Positions 43,319 to 53,300 of a DNA stretch of 64,000 nt are shown here, in pieces. The first letter of the stretch is position 1. The number at the start of each line of letters is the position of its first letter. The translations under genes were made by a program, and so were the position numbers. The stretch comes from Mucilaginibacter gilvus (GTDB taxonomy: Bacteria; Bacteroidota; Bacteroidia; Sphingobacteriales; Sphingobacteriaceae). The notes beneath the pieces were generated by a model. That model was not told the DNA's origin and made no database searches. It saw only the letters and a program-made list of their open reading frames with translations. The stretch spans positions 372,001 to 436,000 of the forward strand of contig NZ_SBIW01000008.1 of assembly GCF_004054195.1 (NCBI RefSeq). Reading direction: 5' to 3'.

Positions 43319-43338
43319 AAGAAAAAATTAGAAAAGCT

Positions 43339-44655
43339 ATGTCGACAGTACAAACTGCATACGTTAAAAATAAAGTGAAGGATATTTCACTTGCCGCCTG
43401 GGGCCGCAAAGAAATTGAATTGGCCGAAGCAGAAATGCCGGGCTTAATGGCATTACGCGCCGAATACGGCCCGTCACAAATATTAAAAGGCGCGCGTATA
43501 GCGGGTTGTCTGCACATGACTATCCAAACTGCTGTTTTAATTGAAACGCTGCAGGCATTGGGTGCAGAAGTTACCTGGTCGTCATGTAATATCTTCTCTA
43601 CCCAGGATCACGCTGCTGCTGCAATTGCTGCTGCAGGTACTTCTGTTTACGCTTGGAAAGGTTTGAACGAAGAGGAATTTGACTGGTGTATTGAGCAAAC
43701 GCTTTTCTTTGGTGAAGACCGCAAACCATTGAATATGATATTGGATGATGGTGGCGATTTAACCAACATGGTTTTTGACCGTTACCCAGAACTGGCTGCC
43801 GGCATACAAGGCTTATCTGAAGAAACAACTACAGGTGTTCACCGTTTATACGAGCGTATGAAAGCCGGTACTTTATTGGTGCCTGCTATCAACATCAACG
43901 ATTCGGTTACCAAATCTAAATTTGATAACAAATACGGTTGCCGCGAATCATTAGTTGACGCTATCCGTCGTGCTACCGACGTAATGATGGCCGGTAAAGT
44001 AGGTGTTGTTTGTGGTTATGGCGACGTAGGTAAGGGTTCTGCAGATTCTCTGCGTAACGCCGGTGTCCGTGTTATTGTTACCGAAATTGACCCTATCTGC
44101 GCTTTACAGGCAGCTATGGAAGGTTTTGAAGTGAAGAAATTAGGCACCGCTATTGCTGAGGCTGACATCGTTGTTACTGCAACAGGTAACAAAAATATCG
44201 TTCGCGAGCAACATTTCCGTGCGTTGAAAGATAAAGCAATCGTTTGTAACATTGGCCACTTTGATAACGAGATTGACATGGCCTGGTTAAACGGTGCTTA
44301 TGGCAATACCAAAATTGAGATTAAACCACAAGTTGATAAATACACCATTGACGGTAACGACGTTATTGTTTTGGCTGAAGGCCGTTTGGTTAACCTTGGT
44401 TGCGCTACTGGCCACCCAAGCTTTGTAATGAGTAACTCATTCACCAACCAAACTTTGGCTCAAATTGAGCTTTGGACTAACGCATCTGCTTACAAGAACG
44501 AAGTTTACACTTTGCCTAAACACTTAGACGAAAAAGTTGCCCGTTTACACCTTGCCAAAATTGGTGTTGAACTGGAAGTTTTAGACCAGGACCAGGCTGA
44601 GTATATCGGTGTAACTGTAGAAGGTCCGTTTAAACCGGAGTACTACCGTTACTAA
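43339..44655 (+). CDS. ahcY: S-adenosylhomocysteine hydrolase
   Basis: 438 residues from the ATG at 43339. NAD-binding GYGDVGKGSADSLR, substrate motifs NIFSTQDHAAAAIA and GCRESLVDAIRRATD, NIGHFDNEIDM and the conserved C-terminus GPFKPEYYRY. Splits S-adenosylhomocysteine to homocysteine and adenosine, relieving product inhibition of methyltransferases. I reject the 27 extra N-terminal residues of the longer frame (rich in Phe/Ile/Lys, no family match, and spanning the promoter). Codons look more optimised (many GGT, GTT, ACC) than in neighbours, as in highly expressed genes. Confidence 0.96.
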   Translation: MSTVQTAYVKNKVKDISLAAWGRKEIELAEAEMPGLMALRAEYGPSQILKGARIAGCLHMTIQTAVLIETLQALGAEVTWSSCNIFSTQDHAAAAIAAAGTSVYAWKGLNEEEFDWCIEQTLFFGEDRKPLNMILDDGGDLTNMVFDRYPELAAGIQGLSEETTTGVHRLYERMKAGTLLVPAININDSVTKSKFDNKYGCRESLVDAIRRATDVMMAGKVGVVCGYGDVGKGSADSLRNAGVRVIVTEIDPICALQAAMEGFEVKKLGTAIAEADIVVTATGNKNIVREQHFRALKDKAIVCNIGHFDNEIDMAWLNGAYGNTKIEIKPQVDKYTIDGNDVIVLAEGRLVNLGCATGHPSFVMSNSFTNQTLAQIELWTNASAYKNEVYTLPKHLDEKVARLHLAKIGVELEVLDQDQAEYIGVTVEGPFKPEYYRY

Positions 44656-44693
44656 TAGGACGAAAGACTTTTAGACAAAAGATAAAAAGACGA

Positions 44694-44728
44694 AAAAGGG
44701 ATATGGTGATGAGCCGTATCCCTTTTTT
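44694..44728 (+). terminator. Intrinsic terminator of ahcY
   Basis: AAAAGGGATA (44694-44703) pairs with TATCCCTTTT (44717-44726), followed by TT. It lies 39 bp after the stop; the gap is filled by a degenerate GACAAAA-type repeat. Confidence 0.8.
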
Positions 44729-44749
44729 GGTATATTTATAAAAAGAGTT

Positions 44750-45037
44750 ATGCTAATACCTGTTATAAATTTGCTGATTATTATTTTGGTATTAGTCATA
44801 TACATCGTCAAAACGAGGCGTAGGGTTGATTTTTATACAGTCAATTTGGTTTTAGGACTTATTTATAATTTTTTAGGATGGGCTTACATCGCCAAGTATT
44901 TAGATGCAGGTGGAGCCAGCCTTGGTGCCGGGTTTGCGTTAATAGGCATCACGATATTGCACATGATCGCTGCCTTTTCAGTCGTGTCGATAATTTATAT
45001 TGTAAAGTCTATAAGGAACCGGGAGGACAATGGCTAA
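44750..45037 (+). CDS. Small integral membrane protein, function unknown
   Basis: 95 residues with three hydrophobic helices (about 3-20, 30-50, 58-85) and basic loops (KTRRRVDF, KSIRNREDNG). No family recognised. The ATG follows the ahcY terminator by 21 bp. Protein-like composition and a complete three-helix layout support it. Confidence 0.5.
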   Translation: MLIPVINLLIIILVLVIYIVKTRRRVDFYTVNLVLGLIYNFLGWAYIAKYLDAGGASLGAGFALIGITILHMIAAFSVVSIIYIVKSIRNREDNG

Positions 45038-45058
45038 TTTTCTAAAGTTACTGATGGG

Positions 45059-45506
45059 TTATTTTACTGCTATGCTAAATGCCACATCTTCGGGCGGGTT
45101 GCATCTGCGGTCATTACAAGCGCCGTAGCCGAGGATGCCGGTAACCGTTACCGGCCCCACCGACTTTAACATTATCTTCTGCTGAAAAACCACTTCGTGT
45201 TCAAAATAATTTACCTGCATGCCAATTACCTTCTCAAATTTGCTGGTGGGTTTGGGTTCGATAGTTTTACCAATGGGTGTAAATGTGGCCGCGGCTTAAA
45301 GTTGAATTCTGTTTTAGTTGGCCCGCCACTGGCACCTTTTTGCGAGTAAATATGCCAGCCATTATCAATAATGGCTTTTAAATAGATAACAGCTTCTTTC
45401 GGGTTTATTTTTTAGATGCATAGCTCTATCTAACCGGGTTTACTATCTGTGCTTTACCTACATACGGCACAGCAAATAAAATGAATAATAAGAGCGCTTT
45501 TTTCAT
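45059..45506 (-). pseudogene. Broken gene for a secreted DsbD N-terminal-domain-like protein
   Basis: The minus strand encodes a signal peptide (MKKALLLFILFAVPYVGKAQ), then, after correction, NPVRWSYASKK, INPKEAVIYLKAI, DNGWHIYSQKGASGGPTKTE, FEKVIGMQVNYFEHEVVFQQ, and GYGACNDRRCNPPEDVAF. The last motif (CND..C.PP) is typical of DsbD alpha-domain proteins of Bacteroidota. Three lesions are needed to explain the frame: TGG to TAG at codon 27, one base lost in the run of A about 20 bp on, and a second frame change near AAGCCGCGGCC mid-gene. It is thus a clear pseudogene. Confidence 0.8.
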
Positions 45507-45570
45507 GTTATAAATTGGTGCTAATAAGGTAAGAAAATAAGGCAGGTATTAGGCCCTATTCATATCAGTT

Positions 45571-45680
45571 ACAACAACTCATACGAATCCCTCACCCAGC
45601 TAAAAAGCTGTGGGCGTAATTCGCTTACACTACTCAGGCGTATGTTGTTTTGGAAACGACCTGCGGTTGCTATGCTTTTG
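45571..45680 (-). repeat. 110-bp direct repeat, copy A (orphan 3' end of the DUF5655-like gene)
   Basis: Nearly identical to 46631-46740, which is the 3' end of the intact DUF5655-like gene. Differences are few (for example ACACTACTCAGGCGTA here against ACATCACTCATGCGGA there). The copies are 1,060 bp apart and flank the glycosyltransferase gene. Confidence 0.85.
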
Positions 45681-45721
45681 TGAGTATAGATTGACATTAA
45701 TATACTACATACAACGTCGAT

Positions 45722-46525
45722 TTATATTCCTTTGTCTCCATCTCTCCGCTGATCTTTATAATTTCTAATCTTCGCGCTGGTTTCGTACCAGGCCCAAAAC
45801 AGGGAAAGGAATATGCCTGTGGCACCATCTTTATAGCCCCTTGCCGAAAGGTAACTATTACGGAAGGAGCGGAAGGGTTGTTTAATGATTTCCGATGGGG
45901 TGGTGCGCATGCCGTTTACGTACCGTGCTTCGCCCTCATTCCTTAGGTAGCGGCGATGTTTTTCTATCAGTTTGCCATAACTGGCCATCCAGTAGTGATG
46001 AATGAAGTTTTTGCCGGTGAACGGGATGTTATAGATTAGGTAACCCGCCCTTATTTTACGACCTAAGTGTATTAGTCCTTTAAACTCGAAACGCTGATTA
46101 TGTACCAATAATACCCTGCGGTTTACGCCGCCCCAGTTGGTGCCGGTAAGCCTTTTATTTTTGAAGTAGAACAGCCAGGGTGCAGTGATAGCGCCGATGT
46201 TATCTAACGGTAAATCGCCGTTAAAGATGCCTTTTATCTCGTTAATTAATTCATCGCTCAATACTTCGTCGGGGTCGGTTATCAGTACCCAGTTGTTGCG
46301 GGTTTTTGTAGCGTATTTTTCGTGGATCCATTCGCAGCTGTCTACCCGCTGGTGGTGGATCACCTGCGCACCGTATTGTTCGGCAATGGCAACGGAGCCA
46401 TCTTTCGAACCTAAATCAAAGTATAGCAGTTCATCACAAAACCGGAGCGGGGTCATGGCTTTCGCCAGCAGTTGGGCTTCGTTATAGCCAACTATTATTG
46501 CCGATACAGGTAATTTATCATCCAT
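45722..46525 (-). CDS. Glycosyltransferase family 2
   Basis: 267 residues, GT-A fold. VSAIIVGYNEAQLL at the N-terminus, the metal-binding DPDE in VLITDPDEVLSDEL, and a C-terminal amphipathic/basic part (HRRYLRNEGEARY, FRNSYLSARGYKDG). Resembles the WaaE/KdtX-type lipopolysaccharide core glycosyltransferases. It is framed by 110-bp direct repeats, which suggests that it arrived or was rearranged with a local duplication. No other cell-envelope glycan gene is adjacent. Confidence 0.87.
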   Translation of the reverse strand: MDDKLPVSAIIVGYNEAQLLAKAMTPLRFCDELLYFDLGSKDGSVAIAEQYGAQVIHHQRVDSCEWIHEKYATKTRNNWVLITDPDEVLSDELINEIKGIFNGDLPLDNIGAITAPWLFYFKNKRLTGTNWGGVNRRVLLVHNQRFEFKGLIHLGRKIRAGYLIYNIPFTGKNFIHHYWMASYGKLIEKHRRYLRNEGEARYVNGMRTTPSEIIKQPFRSFRNSYLSARGYKDGATGIFLSLFWAWYETSAKIRNYKDQRRDGDKGI

Positions 46526-46628
46526 CAGCTAAATAGTTTGCATAGTATGTTTTGTTTGAGCGGTGTTGACAGCCGTTTGCCAAATTTATAAATATATCGG
46601 TTGATATGAAGTGCGATAAGCTTTTGCC

Positions 46629-47030
46629 TCACAACAACTCATACGAATCCCTCACCCAGCTAAAAAGCTGTGGGCGTAATTCGCTTACATCACTCATGCG
46701 GATGTTGTTTTGGAAACGACCTGCGGTTGCTATGCTTTTGAAGATGGGTGGGCCTTCTAGTTTATCGGTAGAGTAAAACTTTAGCTCCAGCACCTTTTGC
46801 ATCGGGCGGATAACGAAGAAAGTTTGCCGGTGTACAAAGGCGATGCAGTTTGGTGTGGTGCCAACTAATACATCGGGCCAGTCGGCGACCTCAGCAAGCA
46901 ATTTATCAAACAGCAGAAGCAGCTCCGGCGATTTGCCCTTAAAAAGACTATCTAGGCTTATTTTGGCGCAGTAATGCCGCTGGCTTTCGCTGGTTAACTC
47001 ACGGTCGCATTTGGGGCAGGTGAAGAGCAT
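46629..47030 (-). CDS. DUF5655-domain protein with N-terminal zinc-ribbon-like motif
   Basis: 133 residues. N-terminus MLFTCPKCDRELTSESQRHYC has the three Cys plus His of a small zinc finger; the rest (DWPDVLVGTTPNCIAFVHRQ, FFVIRPMQKVLELKFY) matches the DUF5655 type found in many soil Bacteroidota and Actinobacteria. Function unknown. Its 3' end is duplicated upstream of the glycosyltransferase. Confidence 0.7.
   Translation of the reverse strand: MLFTCPKCDRELTSESQRHYCAKISLDSLFKGKSPELLLLFDKLLAEVADWPDVLVGTTPNCIAFVHRQTFFVIRPMQKVLELKFYSTDKLEGPPIFKSIATAGRFQNNIRMSDVSELRPQLFSWVRDSYELL
46631..46740 (-). repeat. 110-bp direct repeat, copy B (inside the DUF5655-like gene)
   Basis: Partner of 45571-45680. 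It covers the last 36 codons and stop of the DUF5655-like gene (SIATAGRFQNNIRMSDVSEL onward). Confidence 0.85.
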
Positions 47031-47091
47031 GGGATAAATTTAGCATATATCGAGCTAAACTGCAATTCGGCTTTGCGTGAGAAAAATCATC

Positions 47092-49452
47092 CTAAAACAC
47101 TATCGTAAACGTTGTCCCGACATTCGGCTCGCTTTCTACGGTGATCTTTCCGCCGAAGGTTTCTATTTGAGTTTTGGTCATGAACAGGCCCACGCCTTTG
47201 CTATCATAACCCTTGTGGAATACGCTGTTCAGCTTAAACATGTTCTGGCCGTGGCGGCTCAGGTCAATACCAAGCCCGTTGTCGCTAAATACAAGCACTA
47301 CGCGGCCATCTACAATTTTTGACGCGATGTTTATTTGGGGGGCAGCATCGGGTTTGCTGTATTTAAGCGAGTTGCTCACCATGTTATAAAATATACTTTC
47401 AAGGTACATTTTAGGGAATTTCATGTTGGATACCTGCAGGGCGGTAGTTATTGTGGCTTTCTTTGCGGCTATCTGTCCTTTCAGCATCGCGTCGGTAACG
47501 TTAACCATTTCGGGGAGGTAGCACAGGTCGTACGTCATGTTTTTATTATTACGTACTTCCAGCACCTTCATCAGTTCGTTCAGCGTTTCGTTGAGGGTGA
47601 GGCTGCTGGTCTTCAGCATCGTCAAAAGATTTTCTTTTTCGGCGGTGTCATCTTCCCCGGCTATCATATCCAACAGCATACCAATACTCCCCGCCGGGCC
47701 GCGCAGGTTATGGGCAATAATGCGGTTAAAATCTTCAAACTGGCTTATCTTATTTTCCAGGTTAAGCGCGCGCTTGTACTCGTCTATATCTGTGCAGGAG
47801 CCAAACCATTTTACAACTTCGCCTTTGTCGTTTTTCATAGGCAGCGCACGCGACAGGTGCCAGCGGTAAACCCCATCAGATTTGCGCCTGAACCTCACCT
47901 CCGATTCGTAGGGGGTACCCGTTGCCAGGCAATGACGCCAATCATTGCCGTCTTTCTCAATATCATCCAGGTGCAGCACCGTTGGCCAGCCAAAAGCTTT
48001 GGTTTCTTCCAGTGTAAGGCCGGTATAATCAAACCAGTAGCGGTTGTAATAATCGGTACTGCCATCCGGGTTTGATGTCCAAATGATCTCGGGGATAGAA
48101 TCTGCTAAAAACTTAAATTCCTGGATATCCTGTATGGTTTTATCCTGCTTTTGCACCAGGCTTGCCTGCACCTTCAGCTCTTCGTTCAGCTTTTTCTGGG
48201 TGGTAACGGCTCGCATCAGTGCAAGTTCGGTACGCTTATAATCGTCAATATCCTGAAACGTGCCATAAAGCCTTTTGCAAACGCCATTTGTAAATTCAAC
48301 GTTGCCTAAAGCACGTACCCAAAGATCCTTGCCCTTAGCGTTGGCTATTTGCAATTCAAGGCTCCAGGGGATGCCATTGGTAACTGCTCTGTTTATGGCT
48401 TCGGCCATTTTATCGCGGCTTTCGCCAATTTTATAAAAGTCGATAGCGTCCACCAGGTTAGGGGTAAAGTCTGCGGGTACACCGTGGATCTCTTTGGTAA
48501 CGGGTGTCCAGTAAAGGGTTTGTTTTTGCAGATCGAACTCCCAGCCGCCCACGCGGGCAACGGTGTTGGTGCGCTCCAGCATTTCGGATGTACGGGCGAG
48601 CACTTTTTCGAGTTTGATCTTTTCGGTAACATCGCGGCCAATGCCAAAAATATTACCGGTGGATGCCTCCGGGGTCGATGTCCATTGGATGGTTCTGTAT
48701 TCGCCGGTAATGCTTTTAAAGCGCTGCAAAAAATTAACAGTAGGCTCGCCTTTGCTTAGCTTTTCCAATTGCGTTACCGTGCTTTCAATATCGTCGGGGT
48801 GAATAAATTCAAAAGTGGACGTATGTAAGAGGTGGTCCTCTTCCCAACCCAAAACACGTTTAAACGCGGGGTTTACCTTTTTAAAAAAGCCATCCTCGCC
48901 GCCTACAAAAACCAGGTCGTTTGATAAGTTAAAGATCTTCTCGAAGCTTTGCAGCTGCTGTTTTTGGCGGCGTTCCACAATCAAAACAATTACCTCTTCG
49001 GCTAACAACTGCATGGCTCGTTTTTGCTTTGCGTTAAGTAGCCTTGGCTCGCGGTCGATAACACAGAGTGTACCCAGCGCGTGGCCATTAGGGTCTATAA
49101 GCGGGTAACCGGCATAAAAGCGGATATCCGGAGCGCCGGTAACCAATGTGTTTGCTTTAAAGCGGAGGTCTTTTGTGGCGTCGTTTATTTCCATCAGGTT
49201 GGAATTCATAATGGCATAGCGGCAAAAAGAAATATCGCGGGAGGTTTCTCTTACATCAAGCCCCAAAACAGATTTAAACCATTGGCGTTTTTCGTCAACT
49301 AACGATACCAAAGAAATAGGCACATCGCAGATGATAGAGGCCAACTCGGTAATTCGGTCGAACTCGTTCTCGCTCAGTGTGTCTAAAATCTCGTAATCAT
49401 CAAGCGCTTTAAGACGCTCTTTTTCATTAACAGGAACAGGGATATTGATCAC
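47092..49452 (-). CDS. Cytosolic sensor histidine kinase: GAF, three PAS, kinase
   Basis: 786 residues from a GTG start, no membrane helix. GAF domain (about 20-165, from RLKALDDYEILDTLSENEFD), PAS domains at about 170-290, 300-420 and 455-575 (the last with PEIIWTSNPDGSTDYYNRYW), then the phosphoacceptor His581 in IIAHNLRGPAGSIGML and an ATPase domain with N-box NMVSNSLKYS, G1 DNGLGID and G2 SKGVGLFMT. The HNLRGP variant of the H-box is common in Bacteroidota. No response regulator gene is next to it; the single-domain regulator at 60167 is 11 kb away. Ligand unknown. Confidence 0.9.
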   Translation of the reverse strand: MINIPVPVNEKERLKALDDYEILDTLSENEFDRITELASIICDVPISLVSLVDEKRQWFKSVLGLDVRETSRDISFCRYAIMNSNLMEINDATKDLRFKANTLVTGAPDIRFYAGYPLIDPNGHALGTLCVIDREPRLLNAKQKRAMQLLAEEVIVLIVERRQKQQLQSFEKIFNLSNDLVFVGGEDGFFKKVNPAFKRVLGWEEDHLLHTSTFEFIHPDDIESTVTQLEKLSKGEPTVNFLQRFKSITGEYRTIQWTSTPEASTGNIFGIGRDVTEKIKLEKVLARTSEMLERTNTVARVGGWEFDLQKQTLYWTPVTKEIHGVPADFTPNLVDAIDFYKIGESRDKMAEAINRAVTNGIPWSLELQIANAKGKDLWVRALGNVEFTNGVCKRLYGTFQDIDDYKRTELALMRAVTTQKKLNEELKVQASLVQKQDKTIQDIQEFKFLADSIPEIIWTSNPDGSTDYYNRYWFDYTGLTLEETKAFGWPTVLHLDDIEKDGNDWRHCLATGTPYESEVRFRRKSDGVYRWHLSRALPMKNDKGEVVKWFGSCTDIDEYKRALNLENKISQFEDFNRIIAHNLRGPAGSIGMLLDMIAGEDDTAEKENLLTMLKTSSLTLNETLNELMKVLEVRNNKNMTYDLCYLPEMVNVTDAMLKGQIAAKKATITTALQVSNMKFPKMYLESIFYNMVSNSLKYSKPDAAPQINIASKIVDGRVVLVFSDNGLGIDLSRHGQNMFKLNSVFHKGYDSKGVGLFMTKTQIETFGGKITVESEPNVGTTFTIVF

Positions 49453-49673
49453 AGGGGTATTTCGGTAATAATTATTACGAATATATTAAATAATTACTTT
49501 CTTAAAGGCATGAATTTCAGTTAGTAATGAAACTTATTTTGATATTGATAAAAAAAGCACTGATGATTTAAAATGCAATCGGTTGTAAAGCGATGGTATG
49601 TATACAGGCCATAAGGTTACGGGAACTTTTATACTGTGGCAGTATTTATTGCAGGATGTATTAACTTTGTGCC

Positions 49674-50390
49674 ATGGCCCGTTTATCTGTAAACATCAAT
49701 AAAATAGCTACACTGCGCAATTCGCGGGGTGGCAATAACCCCGATCTGTTACAAGTAGCAAAGGATTGCGAACGTTTTGGCGCGCAAGGTATTACTGTAC
49801 ACCCCCGGCCCGACGAAAGGCACATCCGCTATAATGATGTGTTCGGACTGAAAAAGATAGTTACTACGGAGTTTAACATAGAAGGTAACTGTGAAGAGCA
49901 GAAGTTTGTGGATCTGGTGCTGGCCAGCAAGCCCGAGCAGGTTACCCTGGTGCCTGATATTTTAGGGCAGATAACCAGTAACCATGGCTGGGATACCATA
50001 ACTAACCAGGCTTATCTAAAGGATATCATCAAGGTATTTAAAGAGGCGGGAATCCGCGTTTCCATATTTGTAGACCCGGTAATAGAAATGGTAGAAGCTG
50101 CCGCCACAACCGGTACCGACCGTATTGAACTTTACACCGAGGCATACGCTACGCAATACACTCAAAATAAAGAACAGGCCGTTGCCCCGTATGTAAAGGC
50201 TGCTGAAACGGCGCACAAGCTTGGCCTGGGCATAAACGCCGGGCACGACCTCGACCTGCACAATCTTAAATATTTTGCCGAAAATATCCCGGCGCTGGAT
50301 GAGGTGAGTATTGGCCACGCGCTCATAAGCGATGCTTTGTATTACGGATTGGAGAACACCATACAAATGTACCTGCGCCAGCTGGGTTAG
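49674..50390 (+). CDS. pdxJ: Pyridoxine 5'-phosphate synthase
   Basis: 238 residues, full length. RLSVNINKIATLRNSRGG, the active-site GITVHPRPDERHIRYNDV, and NAGHDLDLHNLKYF near the C-terminus, plus the Glu in DRIELYTEAYA. Condenses 1-deoxyxylulose-5-phosphate with aminoacetone phosphate in vitamin B6 synthesis. TAACTTTG at 49662-49669, 5 bp before the ATG, matches the -7 box; if used, transcription would start at or in the start codon (possible leaderless mRNA). Its end overlaps the next gene by 4 bp, tail to tail. Confidence 0.95.
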   Translation: MARLSVNINKIATLRNSRGGNNPDLLQVAKDCERFGAQGITVHPRPDERHIRYNDVFGLKKIVTTEFNIEGNCEEQKFVDLVLASKPEQVTLVPDILGQITSNHGWDTITNQAYLKDIIKVFKEAGIRVSIFVDPVIEMVEAAATTGTDRIELYTEAYATQYTQNKEQAVAPYVKAAETAHKLGLGINAGHDLDLHNLKYFAENIPALDEVSIGHALISDALYYGLENTIQMYLRQLG

Positions 50391-53300
50391 CGAATGATGG
50401 TAATATAGCCCGAAAGGATGTTACGGTCTTTAAGATCGATAACATAGTAATAAACACCGGCGGGTAATTGCTTGCCTTTATTTGTGCCATCAAACGGTTT
50501 TGCGTACCCCACCGATTGGTAAACCGGCTGCCCGTAACGGGTGTAGATGTTTATTGCTGCGGTAGGGTAATCGCTTATTGCGGCTAAGTTCCAGTAATCG
50601 TTGATGCCATCGCCGTTGGGGGTAATGGTATTAGTGATACCGCTGGTTACCACGGTAACTTTCACTTCTCTTCGCGCGCTTTCGCAATAACCGTAGGCAA
50701 GGGTTATAAAATAGCTGCGACTTTCGGTTACCGTAACGTTAAACTTACCGCCGCGAACTTCTGCAATAGCATCGGGGCTGTTTTGGGTATTGTACAAACG
50801 GTAAATGGCCGTTTCGAAAGGAGCGGTTACTACAATAGTCCCGTTTCCGTTACCATAAACTTTAATGTCTTTTGCTTCGGGAGTAGTTGGCGTAACCGAT
50901 TCGTCTTTTATCTCAAAATCGAGTTCACCAGGTGCGCAGGTGCCATCTTCTACATGCAGGCGATATTTGCCTTTGGCAAGGTTGTTTATAGATGAGCTTG
51001 TTTGACCGGGGAGCGCGTTACCTGCTTCATCATGCCATTGATATGTATAGTTTGATGAGCCACCCGTAAAAACCGAGGCACTTATGCTGCCTGTACCTAC
51101 ACCGCACTGGATGTTGGTTGGCGTGCCGGGCTTGGCAACTAATTGCGGATATTCACCAACCGTAAACTCCTCCGGATAAATGTAGGGGCAGTTGTTTTGA
51201 TTGGTAAGTATAACCTTATACTTACCCGGTGAAAGGCCATTAGCTATTTTAGCGAAGGCCACATCTTTACCCTGCGCGTTTATCCAGCGATAGGTAATCG
51301 GTTGTTCGGGTGCATTATCGGTGTTGAGCGATATGCTACCATTATTAAGGGCATAGCACGATTTGGTAGGTGTTGCGATGAAACCTGTAAATATGGTGGC
51401 CTCGCCGGAAAGTATTTCGAAATCTGAATAATTGCTGCAAGTGGTGTTGCTATAGGTTAACCTGTAGTGGCCACCCGCTACGCCTACCAGGTTAAGGCTA
51501 TGGCCGGCTGTTGTATTGTTATCGGTATTAAGCCATAAAAACGTAGTTGCGGCTGGAGCCTCCAACCCGGTGATCTCGCCTGTGTTTTTACCGCAAAAAT
51601 CTGTTTTCTGTTTATAATTCGCACCTCGTATTAACTGCACACCGTCATCGCTGCCAACAACAATAGGATCGCTTTGTACAGGAGTGCAGAGGCTGCCTCC
51701 ACTAACAGTAAGGGTATAAGTGCCCGCCTGCACAAAAGAGAGGTCTTTTAAGTTACCCTTTACTTCGTTCCGTTCGTTGGTCCAAACGTAAGTGAAGGGA
51801 GCTCCGGTTGCTGTAACGGTAACGTTTTTAATGGAGCCGTCGCCGTTTTCGCAGGTGGCATTGGTAACCACGCGGGTAACTATATCTATGGCAATATCGT
51901 TAACTGAGGGAATCTCGCGCTGTGTGGAATAAACTGCACCACAACTGCTTTCATCTGTTACGGATAAAATGTATTTGCCCGGTGGCTGCCCGGTAAGGTT
52001 GCGGGTGGTGCTAACTACTGAGTTCTGTTCGTTTTTCCAGTTGTAGTTTAAAGTACCGGTGCCGGTGGCAGTAATGCCGGTGATTGCGCCGATGGCTTCA
52101 TAGCATTTAGTAGGGGTAATGTTTGTATTGGATTCATCAATGTTTGGGCCTATATCGTTTTTTATGGGGATAGGGCCATACGTAACTGCACAGTTATCTA
52201 CAGTAGTAACAGTAAGGGTGTAATTTCCGCTTGGTACATTAATCAAGTTTAACGTCTGGCCGGCAATATCTGTATTTTGGTTTTGCCAAATGGTAGATTT
52301 AATATTTACATCACTACTGTTTTGGATGTACAAACCCATAATAGCGCCGTTGTTATTATCGCAAGTATTAGGCGATACATTTACCAATGAGCTGTTGATA
52401 ATAGGCGTGGCCTCAACAAGTGTGTAAACCGGGCCCGTAATGCTGCATTTATCACTAAGGTAAGCAGTAAAGGTATAGCTGCCAGGTTGCAGCCCGGTCA
52501 CATCAAGGGTTGTGCCTACAATAGTACCGTCAGTTTTTTTCCACTCTATGCGGGTAAAGTTAGCAAGCTTTAGCCCTTTTATACTACCATTGTTGTTACC
52601 GCAAGATGGGTTATTCAGCACAATGTTTGCACCATCATAAGCAACTTTCGCAAAGGTAGATGTACGCCCATTTATAGTAGCAGACGCTGTATAGCCTATA
52701 GATTGGTTGGTAGTTAAATATTGCCAGGCACCATTCGCATCAGCTGTTACTGATGCAAGGTAATGCGTAGGCTCACAAAGCTGGCATTGGCTATCACTAA
52801 AAATTTCCACCTCGGCACCGGGTGTAGCTGTGCCTGTTATGATATTGTTGACAATATTAGTTATGGATATAATCGGCAAAGCAACTAAGGGAGTATTCAC
52901 CGTATAAGATTCGGCAGTTGTTTTACAGCTGAAGGAATTGCGCTGTAAACGTATTTTGTCACAATAGTTAGTATATACAGCGGGAAAATTATAATTACCA
53001 TAAGCCGAATTGTCTATAATATTTGCATCTTCTGTGGCCGGGCCGCCAATAACCGCATTAGTTACGCTGTAGAGATAAAATGGCGTGTTCGAGATGCTTT
53101 GCAGATCTGGTTGAAGTGCTACATCCAGATTCGTTTTATTACCCCTTATCAAAAGCATGTCGGATACATCAGTTATCTGATTTATAGCTCCGTAGTTATA
53201 AATGTTTTTGTCAACAAAGAGGTTCTTGATTGCGCTGAATGTGAACGATCCGGGAAAGTTTCCTGCACTTGTTTTAAAACCAAACATATTGTTTTTGATA

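Noticed and set aside
43258..43338. N-terminal extension of ahcY by 27 residues
   Set aside because: The extra residues do not fit the family and cover a good -7 promoter box (43311-43318); the ATG at 43339 gives the normal protein.
45571..46740. Insertion sequence or transposon around the glycosyltransferase
   Set aside because: The flanks are direct repeats of a gene end; no transposase and no terminal inverted repeats are seen.
47335..48075. 246-residue open frame opposite the histidine kinase gene
   Set aside because: No family motif and aromatic/His-rich composition typical of antisense frames; the kinase on the other strand has all its boxes.
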